A DNA stretch of 64,000 bases from Poronia punctata (taxonomy: Eukaryota > Ascomycota > Sordariomycetes > Xylariales > Xylariaceae), in assembly GCA_022579005.1 (NCBI GenBank), contig MU401460.1:59396-123395 (forward strand), given 5' to 3'. The notes below the pieces were generated by a model, which was given only the letters and a program-made list of their open reading frames with translations, was not told the DNA's origin and made no database searches. Of this stretch, positions 12,235 through 24,230 are shown in pieces; the stretch's first letter is position 1; each line of letters begins with the position of its first letter. Position numbers and translations under genes: made by a program.

Positions 12235-13896
12235 ATGGCACCTTTATCAGCCCAATTACGCACCGTTGACGCAATAGGGCTGGTTAGATCCGGCTAGGGG
12301 CTTTGCGCAGCTGCAAAAAAGACCGATACTTGCTACTTTTACCTACGCTGCCGCGTTAACAGTATTCTAACTAGAAAAGAAACAAATTAACACCTTTAAG
12401 CCTTATCTTTAACCTAGGAGGCTTTTTTAGCTAAATAGGCCGTTGCCTAAGGTTAACTAGGCTATGCTCTACTAGTTTATCGATTTACAAAGTACGCTTA
12501 ACGCATTGCTACTAAATCCGGCTACCCTTAGCCTCTTAAAAAGCGATAGTATTTCTGTTTTCTTAGCCGCTACCTGGAGTTAAAAACCTTAAAAAGCCTC
12601 CTAATCGATTTTAAACGCGTTAAAGGTGCTAGTTTTAAAAACATTAACATTTTTTTTAACCAACTTAACTTTTTAATAGTTGCTAACGCAAACCTTGCTA
12701 ATCTTTACAACGCAAACAAATATAAGATTATAATAAGTATAGAAGACAATAGCGTAGTAATAAAGAAGGCTTTTTGCAACCTAAGCATAAGTAAAAAGCT
12801 GCGTAACATAAAATAGGTAACTATTATTAAAGCTATTAACGCAGCTAGTTATGCAATACTACTTTTAGTAATTTTTAAAAGCAAATTTGTTTAAAAATAG
12901 TAGTTTCTAGCTTAAATAGAGGGCTGTTTTTAAAACTAGCAATTTACCTACTTTAAAAATAAATAGACTAGCTAGGAAATAGCTATATATTAGCTAACAA
13001 AGGTATTTATTTCTTATACTTAACTTAAAAATAACTAAGTGTAAAAGGTTTTAATATTAAACGGTTATAATAGCTATACTACTTTAAAATTTATGCAAAA
13101 GTGCTTTTTACACTAGATCTATTTAGTATTTTTACCTTTGCACTTATCCTATGTGCTTTAGCTATGCAATTTAGGCCTTTTTTCCGTTATTAAACGCTGT
13201 TACTAAAAAGTTCTAATAAATATTTGCGCTAAGCGTTATAAATCCTACCCTAGCAAGCAAGAATTTCTAAAAGCCTTCTACTAGGCCTAAACAAAAGCTT
13301 TAACTAAAAAAAACATCAAAGCAGGCTTCCTAGCTACTAAAATATACCTTTAGAATAAAGATAAGCTGCTAAATTTGCACTATATAATTAGTACCGGCCT
13401 GCTAGGTTATAAAACTAATGCTAAGACTTAAACTTTGCTGCAAAACATAATCTTACAAGCTAAAACGCTAGATTTTGTAAATATTTTTTTGACAGCTACA
13501 ATCCTTACCCCTAGGTCCTTAAAGGACCTAAAGCCGGTCTTTATAGTATTAAAAGCCAGCCTGTTAGGTATAAATAGCCTTATAGGTCAGCTTTTGACCT
13601 AAAAGGTTAGGAAGGCCCTTAACGATACACATGCTAAAAACGCGGCGTTAACCCTTTAAAATAACAAATTAAAGGCTTAATTAGAGAAATTAAGGGTTAA
13701 AAAACGCTGCAAGGTCCATTCGGACCTAAATAGCCTGTTTGTTGATGCCCGTAACATCGTTGCTATAAGGGGTAATCTCTCCGGCCCTGCCGCGGCACCC
13801 CCTGTAAACGAGGCCGAAAATTCAGCCAATAACGAGAATATTCCACCTATTGAAGTGTATGACCCAATTCGGGACTGTATGATAGTTCAAGCATAA
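12235..13896 (+). pseudogene. RIP-degraded Fot1/pogo transposase
   Basis: From ATG at 12235 to TAA at 13896 there are exactly 554 codons in one frame, close to the ~540 residues of Fot1 transposase, but dozens are stops. Recognisable remnants in order are a helix-turn-helix/CENP-B-like region containing RYLELKTLKS, IDFKRVKGASFKNINIFFNQ, NLYNANKYKI where family members have an N-x-DE core, ILLLVIFKSKFV followed by stops in place of a glutamine/tryptophan-rich stretch, LPLHLSYVL in place of the LPPHSSH..LQPLD block, then KALTKKNIKAGFLATKIY near the C-terminus. The last part, from about 13740, is better preserved. The lack of net frameshift with many CAA/CAG-to-stop and TGG-to-stop changes points to C-to-T and G-to-A transitions, the signature of RIP. 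The gene is inactive. Confidence 0.85.
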
Positions 13897-13979
13897 AAAC
13901 AACGAAATGAAACGAATTGGTGGTTGTTGAGTTAATTGGAATTGAAATGTAAAGGTGTAATTTTAAAGGTGATTTCTAG

Positions 13980-14022
13980 GGTGGTGCGTGAGTGGGGTGG
14001 TGCGTGAGGGGGTGCTTTGCCT
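13980..14022 (-). repeat. Right terminal inverted repeat of the Fot1-like element
   Basis: This is the complement of the left repeat at 12073-12115, again with two copies of the GGTGGTGCGTGAG word. It is followed by the TA target duplication at 14023-14024. Confidence 0.9.
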
Positions 14023-14024
14023 TA

Positions 14025-14389
14025 ATAATATGCTTCTTTGTGACGGCAGTCACGGCCAACTAGATCCCCGCATTATAATATGCGACAATACACGATCCCA
14101 CTTCTTACCTAGCCCCAAATATGCCGGCGCTGCCCCAGATTTTTACGTGGCATCGACGTCACCACGGCTACCAGATGTCGATTGTCCCTCAGGGCTGGCA
14201 CCTTCCAAGGCGTCCCAATTGTAGACAGAGGCCTGGTTACATCCATCAAGGAGGTGCTGCCGTGATTTGAACTGACTGACGAGTTGAAATACTTGCCATC
14301 CCCAGGTTTAAGCATCTGTGCATTGCGCAGAATGACCGAAGTAACAGCACGAACGTGTTTAATCTAATTTTTAGAGAATATTGTCGATA
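14025..14389. other. Spacer and promoter side of the MFS gene
   Basis: Unique sequence between the transposon and the MFS start codon. The transposon end lies only about 370 bp from that ATG, so the insertion may have altered the promoter. No other feature is visible. Confidence 0.45.
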
Positions 14390-16151
14390 ATGACATTATC
14401 AGTCGGATCAGATCCACGATATGATCGTCCAGTCCAAGATAACGCCGATGCTTCCTCCTTGCCCATAGACGATGGAGATTCCGACTGCTCGGGTGATACG
14501 AGTCATCACGACGGCCATCGGCCTTGTACTCTCGAGATAACGCGGAGTCTAAGCCGTCTGGGCAACCGCGTGAGCAAGGAAAAGACACCGGATATTGTGG
14601 ACTTTGAGGGGCCCGATGACCCCTACCATCCCATCAACTGGCCGACGAAGAAGAAGGTCACAACCACTTTGTTGTATGGCTTCGTTACCATGACGGCCAC
14701 ATGGGCATCGTCTTCGTATTCGCCGGGTACCCAAAATATCGCTCATGAATTCCACGTCGGTACACAGGTTGCCACCCTAGGGACATCTCTGTTTCTTCTG
14801 GGCTTCGGTATCGGGCCGCTGGTCTGGGCGCCACTGTCTGAAGTCTAGTAGGTGACTACTCTTTTACCCTGTCTCTGTTGTTCTGCTACCTCCCTCTGTG
14901 AGATCTACCTCGGTTCCGTAAACCTCCAGTTACGCCGCCCCCCATGTCCCACGGGCACGTCGTTCCGAATGTAGCGAAAAATATACTGACTGTCCGTGTT
15001 GAAGTGGAAGACGCATAGCCGTGCTCACGCCTATGTCTATCAGCATATTATTTACTTTCGCCACGGCGACCGCCAAGGACCTACAGACAATTATGCTTAC
15101 GAGATTTTGGGCCGCCATATTCGCCTCGGCGCCGGTGACGAACACAGGTGGTGTACTAGGAGATCTCTTCTCGCCCGCCTATCGGGCCATGGCAATGGCT
15201 GGGTATGCGATGGCTGTTGTCGGCGGGCCTACTTTCGGCCCCATCGTCTCGACCGCTCTAAACATCCAACCATGGCTTGGGTGGCGTTGGACACAATATC
15301 TCACAGGAATCATGCAGTCTTGTGTGTTGGTTATCGCCATCATATATATAGATGAGTGCTACCCGCCGAGGCTTCTCGTGACTAAAGCACGCCGCCTACG
15401 CCTTAAGACGGGTAACTGGGCACTCCATGCTAAGCACGAGGAGTGGAATATCACCATCACAGAGCTAGCGCGGAAATTCCTGGTCCGGCCTATCCAGCTA
15501 CTGACCACGCCGATCTGCTTCCTTGTAGCACTATACGCCTCGTTCTGTTACGGTATCCTGTATATGCAGCTCGGTGCCATACCAATAATATTCCACGAGC
15601 GGCGTGGCTGGCAGCCGCTGCCTAGCGTGCTGCCTTTCCTCGCAATTTTCCTGGGCGCCATCACGGGCTGTTGCATCAACATGATCAACCAACTATATTA
15701 CAACAAAACATTTCGGGCAGTGGGAAACCGCGCGGTGCCGGAAAAACGTCTCCCGCCAATGATGTTTGGGTCTGTATTATTCGCCGTTGGGCTCTTTATC
15801 ACAGGCTGGACAGCAGAACCGAGTGCGGCACCGTGGATTGTACCCGTCATCGGCCTCTTCCTCACCGGGACTGGCTTCACTACCGTTTTTCAAGCCGCTC
15901 TTAACTACCTAGTCGACACCTTTCAGATGTATGCTGCGAGCGCCGTCGCAGCCAACACGTTTCTACGAAGCGTCTTTGCTGCCGCGTTTCCGCTTATTGT
16001 ATCTCCGCTCTATCATAATCTTGGTGTGGGCCCTGGTTCGTCCATCTTCGCCGGCTTTGCGACACTTCTTATACCTGTCCCATACGTCTTTTACGTATTT
16101 GGCCGGAGGATACGAGCTTCCAGTAAATGGAGCAAGGCTAGCGTTTTTTGA
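14390..16151 (+). CDS. MFS multidrug/polyamine exporter, DHA1 (Tpo1-like) family
   Basis: Exon 1 is 14390-14847 and exon 2 is 15005-16151. The 157-bp intron runs from GTAGGT to GAAG, and the join VYGRRIAVLTP restores conserved motif A, giving 534 residues. The start is the first in-frame ATG. A hydrophilic N-terminal region of about 95 residues ends in the family's DPYHPINWPTKKK block, followed by twelve predicted membrane segments. GPTFGPIVS in segment 5 is the antiporter motif C of proton-coupled drug exporters. The long central loop and PLPSVLPFLAIFLGA are typical of DHA1 plasma-membrane transporters. The likely role is proton-driven efflux of a small molecule, but the substrate cannot be read from sequence. 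No biosynthetic core enzyme is adjacent, so a secondary-metabolite cluster is not supported. Confidence 0.9.
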
Positions 16152-18768
16152 GCGAGCTTCGGAGACTTGGGTGCTGGGATGAGTAACCCTTCATCCGGTG
16201 TCATGAGGAGTCCCATACCCACCCGGGCCGTTACTTGTAATTCCCTGTATACATACTCACGTATATTCATGTCCAAGTAGGATTTGATTTGGTTGTATTC
16301 TTATCATGGCAGCATTGCGTTTGGATTTAAAGCATGGGAACGGGATAGCTTGCTGGGAACGGATGGCTGTGCCGGTAGAAGAAAGAGAAATCATTAGACT
16401 ATCCCATGCTTCTTCAACCAGGCAGCGTATATGTGATACGTTGATAGTAGTGTTTGCCCGCGAATCTACTCGTACGTGTACTCGACTGTAAAGAGGGAGG
16501 GAAGGTCAGAGGTAGTGATTAATATGTGAGTAGGAGTATGTGCACAAGTCTCGGATGATGACATGGTATATTTTCCTAGGTTAAGTTGAGAGCTGAGTCG
16601 TCATGCCACTGCAGCGGCGGCAAGCTTGTTTCACAACAGCGAGCGGGTAGGGTTACTCGCTCACCGACACAACGCCACGATGGGGGAGGCCCTATTATCA
16701 CTAACCTAACAATTCTGCGATGAATACCCGCCTCTTCCTTGACTGTACACACCTCACACTTGAACGTAAGTAGGTCTTCTATCCATGTGTACCTATATAA
16801 AAAATCTCTGCCGATCTGCGCGGCTCCGCAGTGATGGTTTGACCGGAGTACAAGTACTTATTTAATTATTTAAACGCCGATGCGCATCTACGTATAGTTG
16901 TACTTGTACGAGTATACTGGGCTTGGGCTTGATAATTATTGGGTAGGCGCAAACTAGCAAGCAAGGTGCCGAGATGCATTGCTTTTTGGCGCCCCGCATG
17001 GAAAGGAAACGTATATCCTACGAGTACCTTGCAAGACGAGCTCCGGTTATTGACCATTTATTCTAGAGCAGGGGCAAGCTGTACTCGTATACGTATTTTA
17101 CAGGTTATGTTCAGAGGTAGGTAATCGTAATCGTCTTTTACGTGATGTACTGGCCCTGCCTGGGTGCCTGGATACATGTAAACAATGATCATGTCTCTAC
17201 CTTGTCCTTTGCGACATATACCCCTTGTTGATTTATAGCCCCTGGATGGTACCTACTCGTAGACGGGAGTTCTGCAACGGAAATCTTGGAGTACCTATTA
17301 CATGAGGAAGATTTATGGCTACTGTACCTTAAGAGGGACTTGGGGTGCTAAAAGAGTTTTGTAGAACATACTTGCGGCTTAACTTTATATACTCTAACAT
17401 TATACCTACTCAGTAATTCTACGACGTGTACACGTACTTGTTAAGGTATTATTGTGCTGTTAATCTTAAGTAGATAAATAGTAGGTGAGGTTGATAACGT
17501 TTGGTGTTTTTCCTTTGCGCTGTAATTTGAGGGCTGCTTATCAGCAGAGTGCATCGCAATTCATTATACTGTACTGCTAGGTAGACTGAAAACCTAGTAC
17601 TAGGACATGTACAAGGTAAGTATGATCCACTATGACCAGTCGCGTTTCTACTGCTCTTGTACACATTCTTCGACTTCTTGTTTGACAACAAGAAACCTGC
17701 AGTAACCATTCGGCCTTTTCACGAGCTGCACATCACTGCTGATCATAAAGGAACATGTCAGGAAAGGAAGCAGAACAGGATGAGAGGCCCTCCTTATCCC
17801 TCCACGTAAAGAGAGCAATAGACATCACCCCGCGATATTCTCCTCCAGATCGAAGATCTAGTCCATATTGGCTACTTGAATGCGACTCTGCGCGCGCAAA
17901 AGGCAGTTGGTACCTGCATATTCCAGGGGAACCTCAGGGAACACCATTGGAGTTCTTTTCCCTTTACGTCTTAGGCTTACGGCTAATTTAGGGAGCCGAC
18001 GATAAGACTAAGCACTAAGATTACAGACAGACGAAAGCGGCGACAGACAGCGCTTGGATGGGGTTCGATATGGGTCTCGATGGGTCCTTGGCAGGGTTCG
18101 CACCTACCACCCACAATTACTTGGTGATGGGCCTCTTTCGAGACCAGCCACTGAGAATGCAGCAGGCAGAGGAAGCCAGGAGAAAAGGGTGGACACCCAC
18201 TCTCAAAGGCGCTTGAAATGGACGAATGCCATCGCTCGCTAAACCAAAATGCAAGTCCACTATCCCACTCTCAGAAACGGTTGGTTGGTTATATCATCTG
18301 AGACCGGTGATTGGCCGGCTGCAACGCTACGGTTCTACTGGCGATGGGGGGGTTCCCCTTTTTTTGCCCTTTTGGAAATTCCCACCTGGGCAATGCTGGG
18401 GCACCGTCACATTGAGATTTCGTAGCGCGCCGGAATATGGCTCCAAAACCTTTCTTTTCTCCTTTCCTGCGAGCGTCGAGTTGCTGTTCCTGGGGGTCAA
18501 CTGAGCAAATGAGCCTGTAGATAGGACTAACGGTCGGTTTTGGTATCTCATTTCATTTCCAGTTCATTTCAATTCACTGCGAGTCCTTGCTGTTCCTGGT
18601 TCTTGGTCTCTAGCACATCCATTCTCCATTCGCTGTTAACTTGAATTGGAATTGACGCCTGGGACTATACGCGGTACTACTGCGGTACGCCCGTTCCAGA
18701 CAAAGAAGGCCAGTCCAGATAGGCATGCGAGTATTATAGACAAGGACAGGCAGGAGACTTGGGCAGAT
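16152..18768. other. Intergenic region
   Basis: About 2.6 kb with no supportable gene. Short frames, for example 17755-17991 and 18226-18504, lack family resemblance. The final few hundred bases, with CATTTC/TTCATTTC pyrimidine-rich stretches near 18550-18600, are probably the promoter and 5' UTR of the coiled-coil gene. Confidence 0.5.
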
Positions 18769-21700
18769 ATGTCTTCCAATATACCCTTTGAGCAACCGCC
18801 CCTCGTGGCAGCCACAGTCCACCAACACCACTCGTCACTGTCTGTCCAATCTGAGACTTCTGACGCTTCAACTCATGTTTCCTCCTTCCCTCCCTATGCA
18901 GAACACCCGCCACCCCTGAACACTTCTCAAGCATCATCTGTTTCGAGCCCAGGAGACACAAACGGCCTCAACATTGCCGCCCGTGTTACCGTCCCGGCAG
19001 CGCTACCGATTCGACGCAAGCCGCTTTCGTCGACAGCCTCACCTATAGCTACGCGCTACTCTTCGGGCGAGTATCTCGCCTCTGTCGTGAAGGATCTGCC
19101 GAGGCCAGAGCAGAGGTACGATCGTTCCTTCTCAGTAGACAGTCCTACTGTCTACGAGTTTCCCCGGGCACAGTTCGAGCCTATGTCTCGCGTGTCACGT
19201 TGGGAATCCCCAGCAGAACCAGGAACAAGTGATAACGACCCGATATCGTTGCCGCATACCAAAGAGTAAGTCGATGTCTCATATATACCTTCCTCCACTC
19301 CCTTGGGTCACTGGGTGGTCGAGAGGTAGAGGAGGAAACATGGTCCTAGGCTTGAGGGTCGGTGCTAATATATCGGAATTGAACTAGGGCACACTCGGAC
19401 CATAGCGACTGCGACTCTGCTGTCTCTACACCAGTGCCCACCGTCCCGGTTGTCGCGGTTGAAGCCAAACGCCCGGACTCCCGGGAGAGCAACCCTGCAG
19501 CTCTTCAAACAGTACCGTCACATTCTGACGAGCACACGCTGTATGACGACCTTTTGGTCGTGGAAGGCGAAGATCACTTAAGCGACACCATCTTAGACGG
19601 TTACGATTCGGAATCGTCCGATCATACTAATTCTAATCGTAATAATCATAATCATAATATGTCTCTACAAGTCTCGCAGAAACCTCCACCACAATTGACA
19701 CTGAAATCGGACGAAGCGTCTTTGAATCAGAATCTCAACGACGCTAAGACACCCAACACAGACAAGCCACTACCGAAATCGCCCAGCTCCTCCAGGTTTG
19801 GCACATTTTTCGGTTGGGGTTCACCATCGCCTACTACAGAGCAATCGGAGAAGACGTATTCGCCTCTTCCTTCACCCTTCGATTTCTCGAGGTCAGGCAG
19901 TATACCTGATGGATCTCCAATCACCACAGTTGGACCACAACCATCCTTCGACGCGACCAAGGCACAGTTCGGGTCGCCCAATTCACGAGACTATTGCGAC
20001 TCATATCTGGCTACCCCAGGCGCTATCTTACCAGAACCGACGCAGATCGAAGAAATGGAAGACGAATTAAAAGCCATCTCGGCCGAGTTGGCTGCATCTA
20101 TCCGTCGCGAGATAGACTTGGAAGATCTTGTAGATAGACTACAGGTAGAAAAGGAAAACCCCACGGCGGCTGGGAATAAGAGGACTAGTGACTACTTTTC
20201 CGACTCTGGCTACAGTTCGGCCAAAGTTAGCGAATATGGCCAGTCGAGGGAAGAGATCGAGAAGATCCAGCGAAGGTCCGAGCAGGAGAAGGCCCAGCTC
20301 CGACTTGAGTTGACGACCAAGCTTCAGGAAGAGCGGCTACGACGGCAAGAGATGGATGAGCAGATTAGGGATCTCTCTAACAAAGCATCACAGATGGACC
20401 TGGCCGGGATAAATGGCGGTGATGCCAGTGGTCGTATAAGAGAACTGGAGTCCACATGCGAAACCCTGAGACGGAAACTCTCCGAAGAACGCAAGGTCAA
20501 AGATAACTTCGAAGACTTGCTGGGCGCCCTAAGAGGAGAGCTTCAGAATACCTGCAATGAGCGCGACAACCTACGAGACGAGATTGTCCCCCAGCTTCGC
20601 GCTCGCGTCGAGGGCCTCGAGGGCCAGGCTTCCGAGCTTGAGAAGATGAACTACGACTCAACTAAATTGCAGCAAGAGCTCCAAAACCTGAGAAACGAGA
20701 ATATCACCCTGAAGCAAGTTCAGATGGATAGCATCACTGAAGAAGGTGGCATCTCAAGCGCTCCGATTTCTAGGTCTAATTCTGTCCGGGAGTCTCGTTC
20801 CTCATTCAAACTACAGCGACCACCGTCAGGTCTCCAGAGGTCCAAAACGGTCAAGGTTTCGGAGCCTCGTGATCAGCTCTCGGACCGTCTGAAGGATGTC
20901 GAAGACCAGCGTGACGCTCTACACCGCGCCCTCAAGAATCTGCTTGAGAGGCAGGAACTCCAACAGCGCGAGAGTGAGAAGAAGATCCGATTCCTGGAGA
21001 TGGAGCGTGATAGACTCCTGGCTGGCTCGCCCCAAAAAGCCGGGTTTCAGAGAGAGATTGGCAATCTACGGACCGAGATAAACGTGCTGCGCCGTAGGGC
21101 TGAAGAGGCCTTGGACCAGAAGTGGCAAGTTGAAAAAGGACTGGCTGGGTTGAAGATGGACCTTGATAGGTCAGAACAAGAAGTCACGTATCTGCGGAAG
21201 CTTCTAGAGGAGAAAGACATTCTCATACCCCCAGCATTTGCTCGCTCGAGCAGCGGAAGTGATCAGTTTGCCGGGCCTGTGACTTCGGAATCTCTCATGG
21301 CAACATACGAGGATCTCCAAGCCGCCTATGCCGATTCTCTGCGGCGGATCAAAAGCCTGGAGGATGGGAGCGCCAGCGATGAGAGGACTCGGGCTGCCAT
21401 AGAGAAGCTGGAAGCAGCCCTGTCAACAGCTGTTGTGGAGCGTGATGTTGCTCAACACGAGGCCCAGTCCTACAAAGAGCAACTCGAGGCGCTCAAGGCT
21501 GGCGAGAAGGCGTATCTGGAGTCGGAGAAGGCTCTAGCAGACGAGCTCCAGGAGTCGGCACGTCGCGTCGAAGAGTTAGCCTTGCAGGTTCAACAGCAGC
21601 TTGCAGTCAACCAGCAACTACGTCAACGGATAGCGGATACGGTAGCTAGGGGCGACGCTAGCCAGAAGGCGGATGCACAGCAGATCACATCCCTACAGGC

Positions 21701-22196
21701 TCATCTCCGGTCCCTAGAGGAGAAGCTGGAAGCAGCGCAAGCGACATCTGAAGATAAGATGGCCCATCACGAGGATGAGGCGGCGACTCTTAAAGAAAGC
21801 CACAACGCCCGGCTTACGCGCCTCGGCGCTTCCCTTCGTTCACCCCGCATGCCCCGCACATTCTCTGGCAAATCACCAGTCACATCTCTGTTCACAGCCC
21901 CAGGCGCGGTAGCACCACGGCTGAGCATGACGCGTTCTGGACCAGCCAAGAACATGTCGGAGGAAAGCCAGGTTGATAATCTCAAGGCGCGTGTGGCGGC
22001 GCTGGAGAATGCGCTGATGGACGCCGATGTCGAGATGGAACAGGTGGTCGGCCGCATGAACACAGCCCAGATAGAGGTCCTGCAACTGCAAGAGGAGCGG
22101 GAGGCTGCTATCAACCAGACACGAAAACTGGATAAGGAGCTACAAGCTGAGAAGGTCAGAGCCTTTGAAGAACGCTTCAAGAGTCTGCTGTCGTGA
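18769..22196 (+). CDS. Large coiled-coil protein (USO1-like annotation, function unknown)
   Basis: Exon 1 is 18769-19265 and exon 2 is 19388-22196. The 122-bp intron (GTAAGT..CTAG) gives 1,101 residues. I chose ATG 18769 (MSSNIPFEQPPL) because the upstream extension has only non-ATG starts. Residues 1 to about 360 are disordered and rich in Ser, Pro and Thr, with an Asn/His run and the block SRFGTFFGWGSPSP, which I recall as conserved in Pezizomycotina homologues. From about residue 370 the chain is mainly heptad-rich coiled coil, broken by a Ser/Arg-rich linker (SRSNSVRESRSSFKLQRP) and a short loop near GKSPVTSLFTAPGAVAPR. Homologues are often labelled intracellular protein transport protein USO1-like, but this label may reflect coiled-coil similarity only. 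A scaffold or tether role at membranes or the cortex is inference. No catalytic domain is visible. Confidence 0.82.
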
Positions 22197-24230
22197 AATA
22201 GTCACCACGAACAAGACCAGTTTGGAAAAGCGACGGTCCTATCAAGTCCGGCGGCGGCGGACCTTTGACATTCTTATTCGAGCATTTACGAGCATTGGAC
22301 AATGGCGTCCTCATCTTTTTATTTTTCTTGGCTTACGACGAAGGACCGTCTCCTTAGACGACTATATGGCGTTCGCATTGATATCCTGTGTTATATTCCG
22401 AAATCCTTGTATAAGTATCCCATACTGGCTTGTAGCTGGGTTCGGTCAGGCTTAGTTCGACCAATGTTCCGTATCTTTAACATATTTGTATCTATTACTT
22501 GGATTTGGGGGTTTGGCAAAGCTGGCTAAGGGGTAATACCAAAACTAAAGGCACAGGAGATAGATGCTGGGTCGCACACAGGTTGATGGGAACTGGGAGC
22601 TCCATGGTAGCCTCGTAACCCCATATACCCAAGTTATATTATATATCAAGTCATTGGATTTCAAGGCTGTCCATCCTATTCTACAGGCTGGCCTGATGAG
22701 TATTGCTGTGAATAAACGGCACTTCCAAGTATTTCGGACCCTTGTTCCGACATGTATCGACGCCGGCATCACGTTGACCTAAGGTTAGAGCTTATACCAG
22801 TATTTAAGTAGACATAACATCATAGCTTCGCAGGTGCCGGAGGGTGCTGCGGAGGGTCGGGTGCCTTGGGTCTAAACTAGCGCCTACATCGGCTCCAACG
22901 GCATCAGCCATTACCCGTCACATGTCAGCACCGTCTTCCGTCTTTTCCGTCAACTTTTACAACCCTTCTTGGATCCTGTCCCTATGTGGGGGATTCTGCC
23001 ACGCAATAGAATATGGACATATTCCGGCTAACACGGGATACAACATCAAAGCATTTCCCCTAAACTAGGGGCCGTAAGGGGTCCATAATGTGAAGATATA
23101 CGCGTAATAATGAGCGATGATATGGAGTACCTATGAGTACTGCTGCCTAGTGAGATGACGGTCGTGCCTCTTTATTACGGGTTGGATAATACGTCATCCT
23201 ACTCGTAGACCCTTTTACTGGTGAGATGGCAAGTGGCACAGCCCCATATGCATAGTGTGTATTAGTTATACTGTGGGTTGTATACTGTGTTATGAGGCAC
23301 AGTTCCCCACAGACAGGGTGGACTGAGGACTTGGAGGTAGCTTGCTTATTACCGCCTAAAGCCTTGATTTTGTCAGGACGTCATCTAGCTCTAAGTCCTA
23401 CGAAATATACGAATGTAATGGTCTGCTTATTTATAGTTACAGCTCCCCCGGTTTGTAAGAATGCGGGCCGATCCTGCGGTTCAAGAATGGAAGACGGGTC
23501 AGCAACTTCCCTTTGTAAAGCTGCTCGACCTTCTTGTCTCTGCTATTTCAGGGTGAGAGTAAAGTCGGTGGGATACAGTTTACCAAGTACAGTTGTTTGG
23601 TTTATGGTTTAAATATTTTAGTCTAGAGCTAGGCCAAGCTATCTAGACTACAAAACACATTACAGAGTCAGCTTCAGTGTAGCGAGCAGAGCTGAACATA
23701 GCATAGCTGTGACGTGATCCTTTGATATCCATATCCAGATGTGGAAAGCTATCCCCAGAAGAAGGAGCGAATCAGAGAGCTTGTCGTCCGGATTCTTGCC
23801 GGAAGGGGCATAGGCAGGGTTGTATAAGACATCAATACGGAGGACGATCCTGTGGCTGAGTGTCATCGAAAACGATTGTCTGTCGCAGTTTCCTCCGATT
23901 TCTTACCTAAAAACAAAGAGCAAACAAGATTCTCAGACAGTGGCAGGTACCTCCCTAGGGCAATTCCTTCTGCCCAAAATGGCTTTTGTCAGATCGAGTA
24001 AGAAGGGTTATATATGATTTCTGCCCCTCCCATTTCTTCATCCCGTCATGCTAGTCTCATCATCACTTGGACACAAACCTCCTAAACCACCTACACTACC
24101 TATATCAACCTGAAGCCGCCTAACTCGCTCATCTTCCTAATACATATTCGGTATTAGACCTCGATTATCCGATTTGGGCCTACCGTGCTATCTATAATAA
24201 AAGAAAGGAACATCAAGAGGATAGTCGAAG
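22197..24230. other. Intergenic region
   Basis: Two kilobases with no supportable gene. Frames such as 22165-22455 and 23292-23612 have no recognisable features. Just upstream of the next gene, a TATA-like word (TATAATAAAAG at about 24193) precedes the ATG at 24231 by about 38 bp. Confidence 0.45.

Larger units (their letters stand above)
12073..14022 (+). mobile_element. Degenerate Fot1/pogo-family DNA transposon
   Basis: The element is 1,950 bp, bounded by near-perfect 43-bp terminal inverted repeats (12073-12115 and 13980-14022) and flanked by TA on both sides (12071-12072 and 14023-14024). The left end begins AGTCAAGCACC, the start typical of Fot1-type elements, and the size fits that group (Fot1 is about 1.9 kb). 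Inside, a transposase-length frame (12235-13896) is interrupted by many stop codons but keeps its reading frame. Base composition inside the element is strongly AT-rich and TpA-rich compared with its flanks, as expected after repeat-induced point mutation. It sits between the GH105 and MFS genes and is certainly not autonomous. The intact TIRs could in principle still be recognised by a transposase encoded elsewhere; that is inference. Confidence 0.9.

Noticed and set aside
14390..16151. MFS exporter as part of a secondary-metabolite cluster
   Set aside because: No polyketide synthase, NRPS, terpene cyclase, P450 or pathway regulator is visible nearby.
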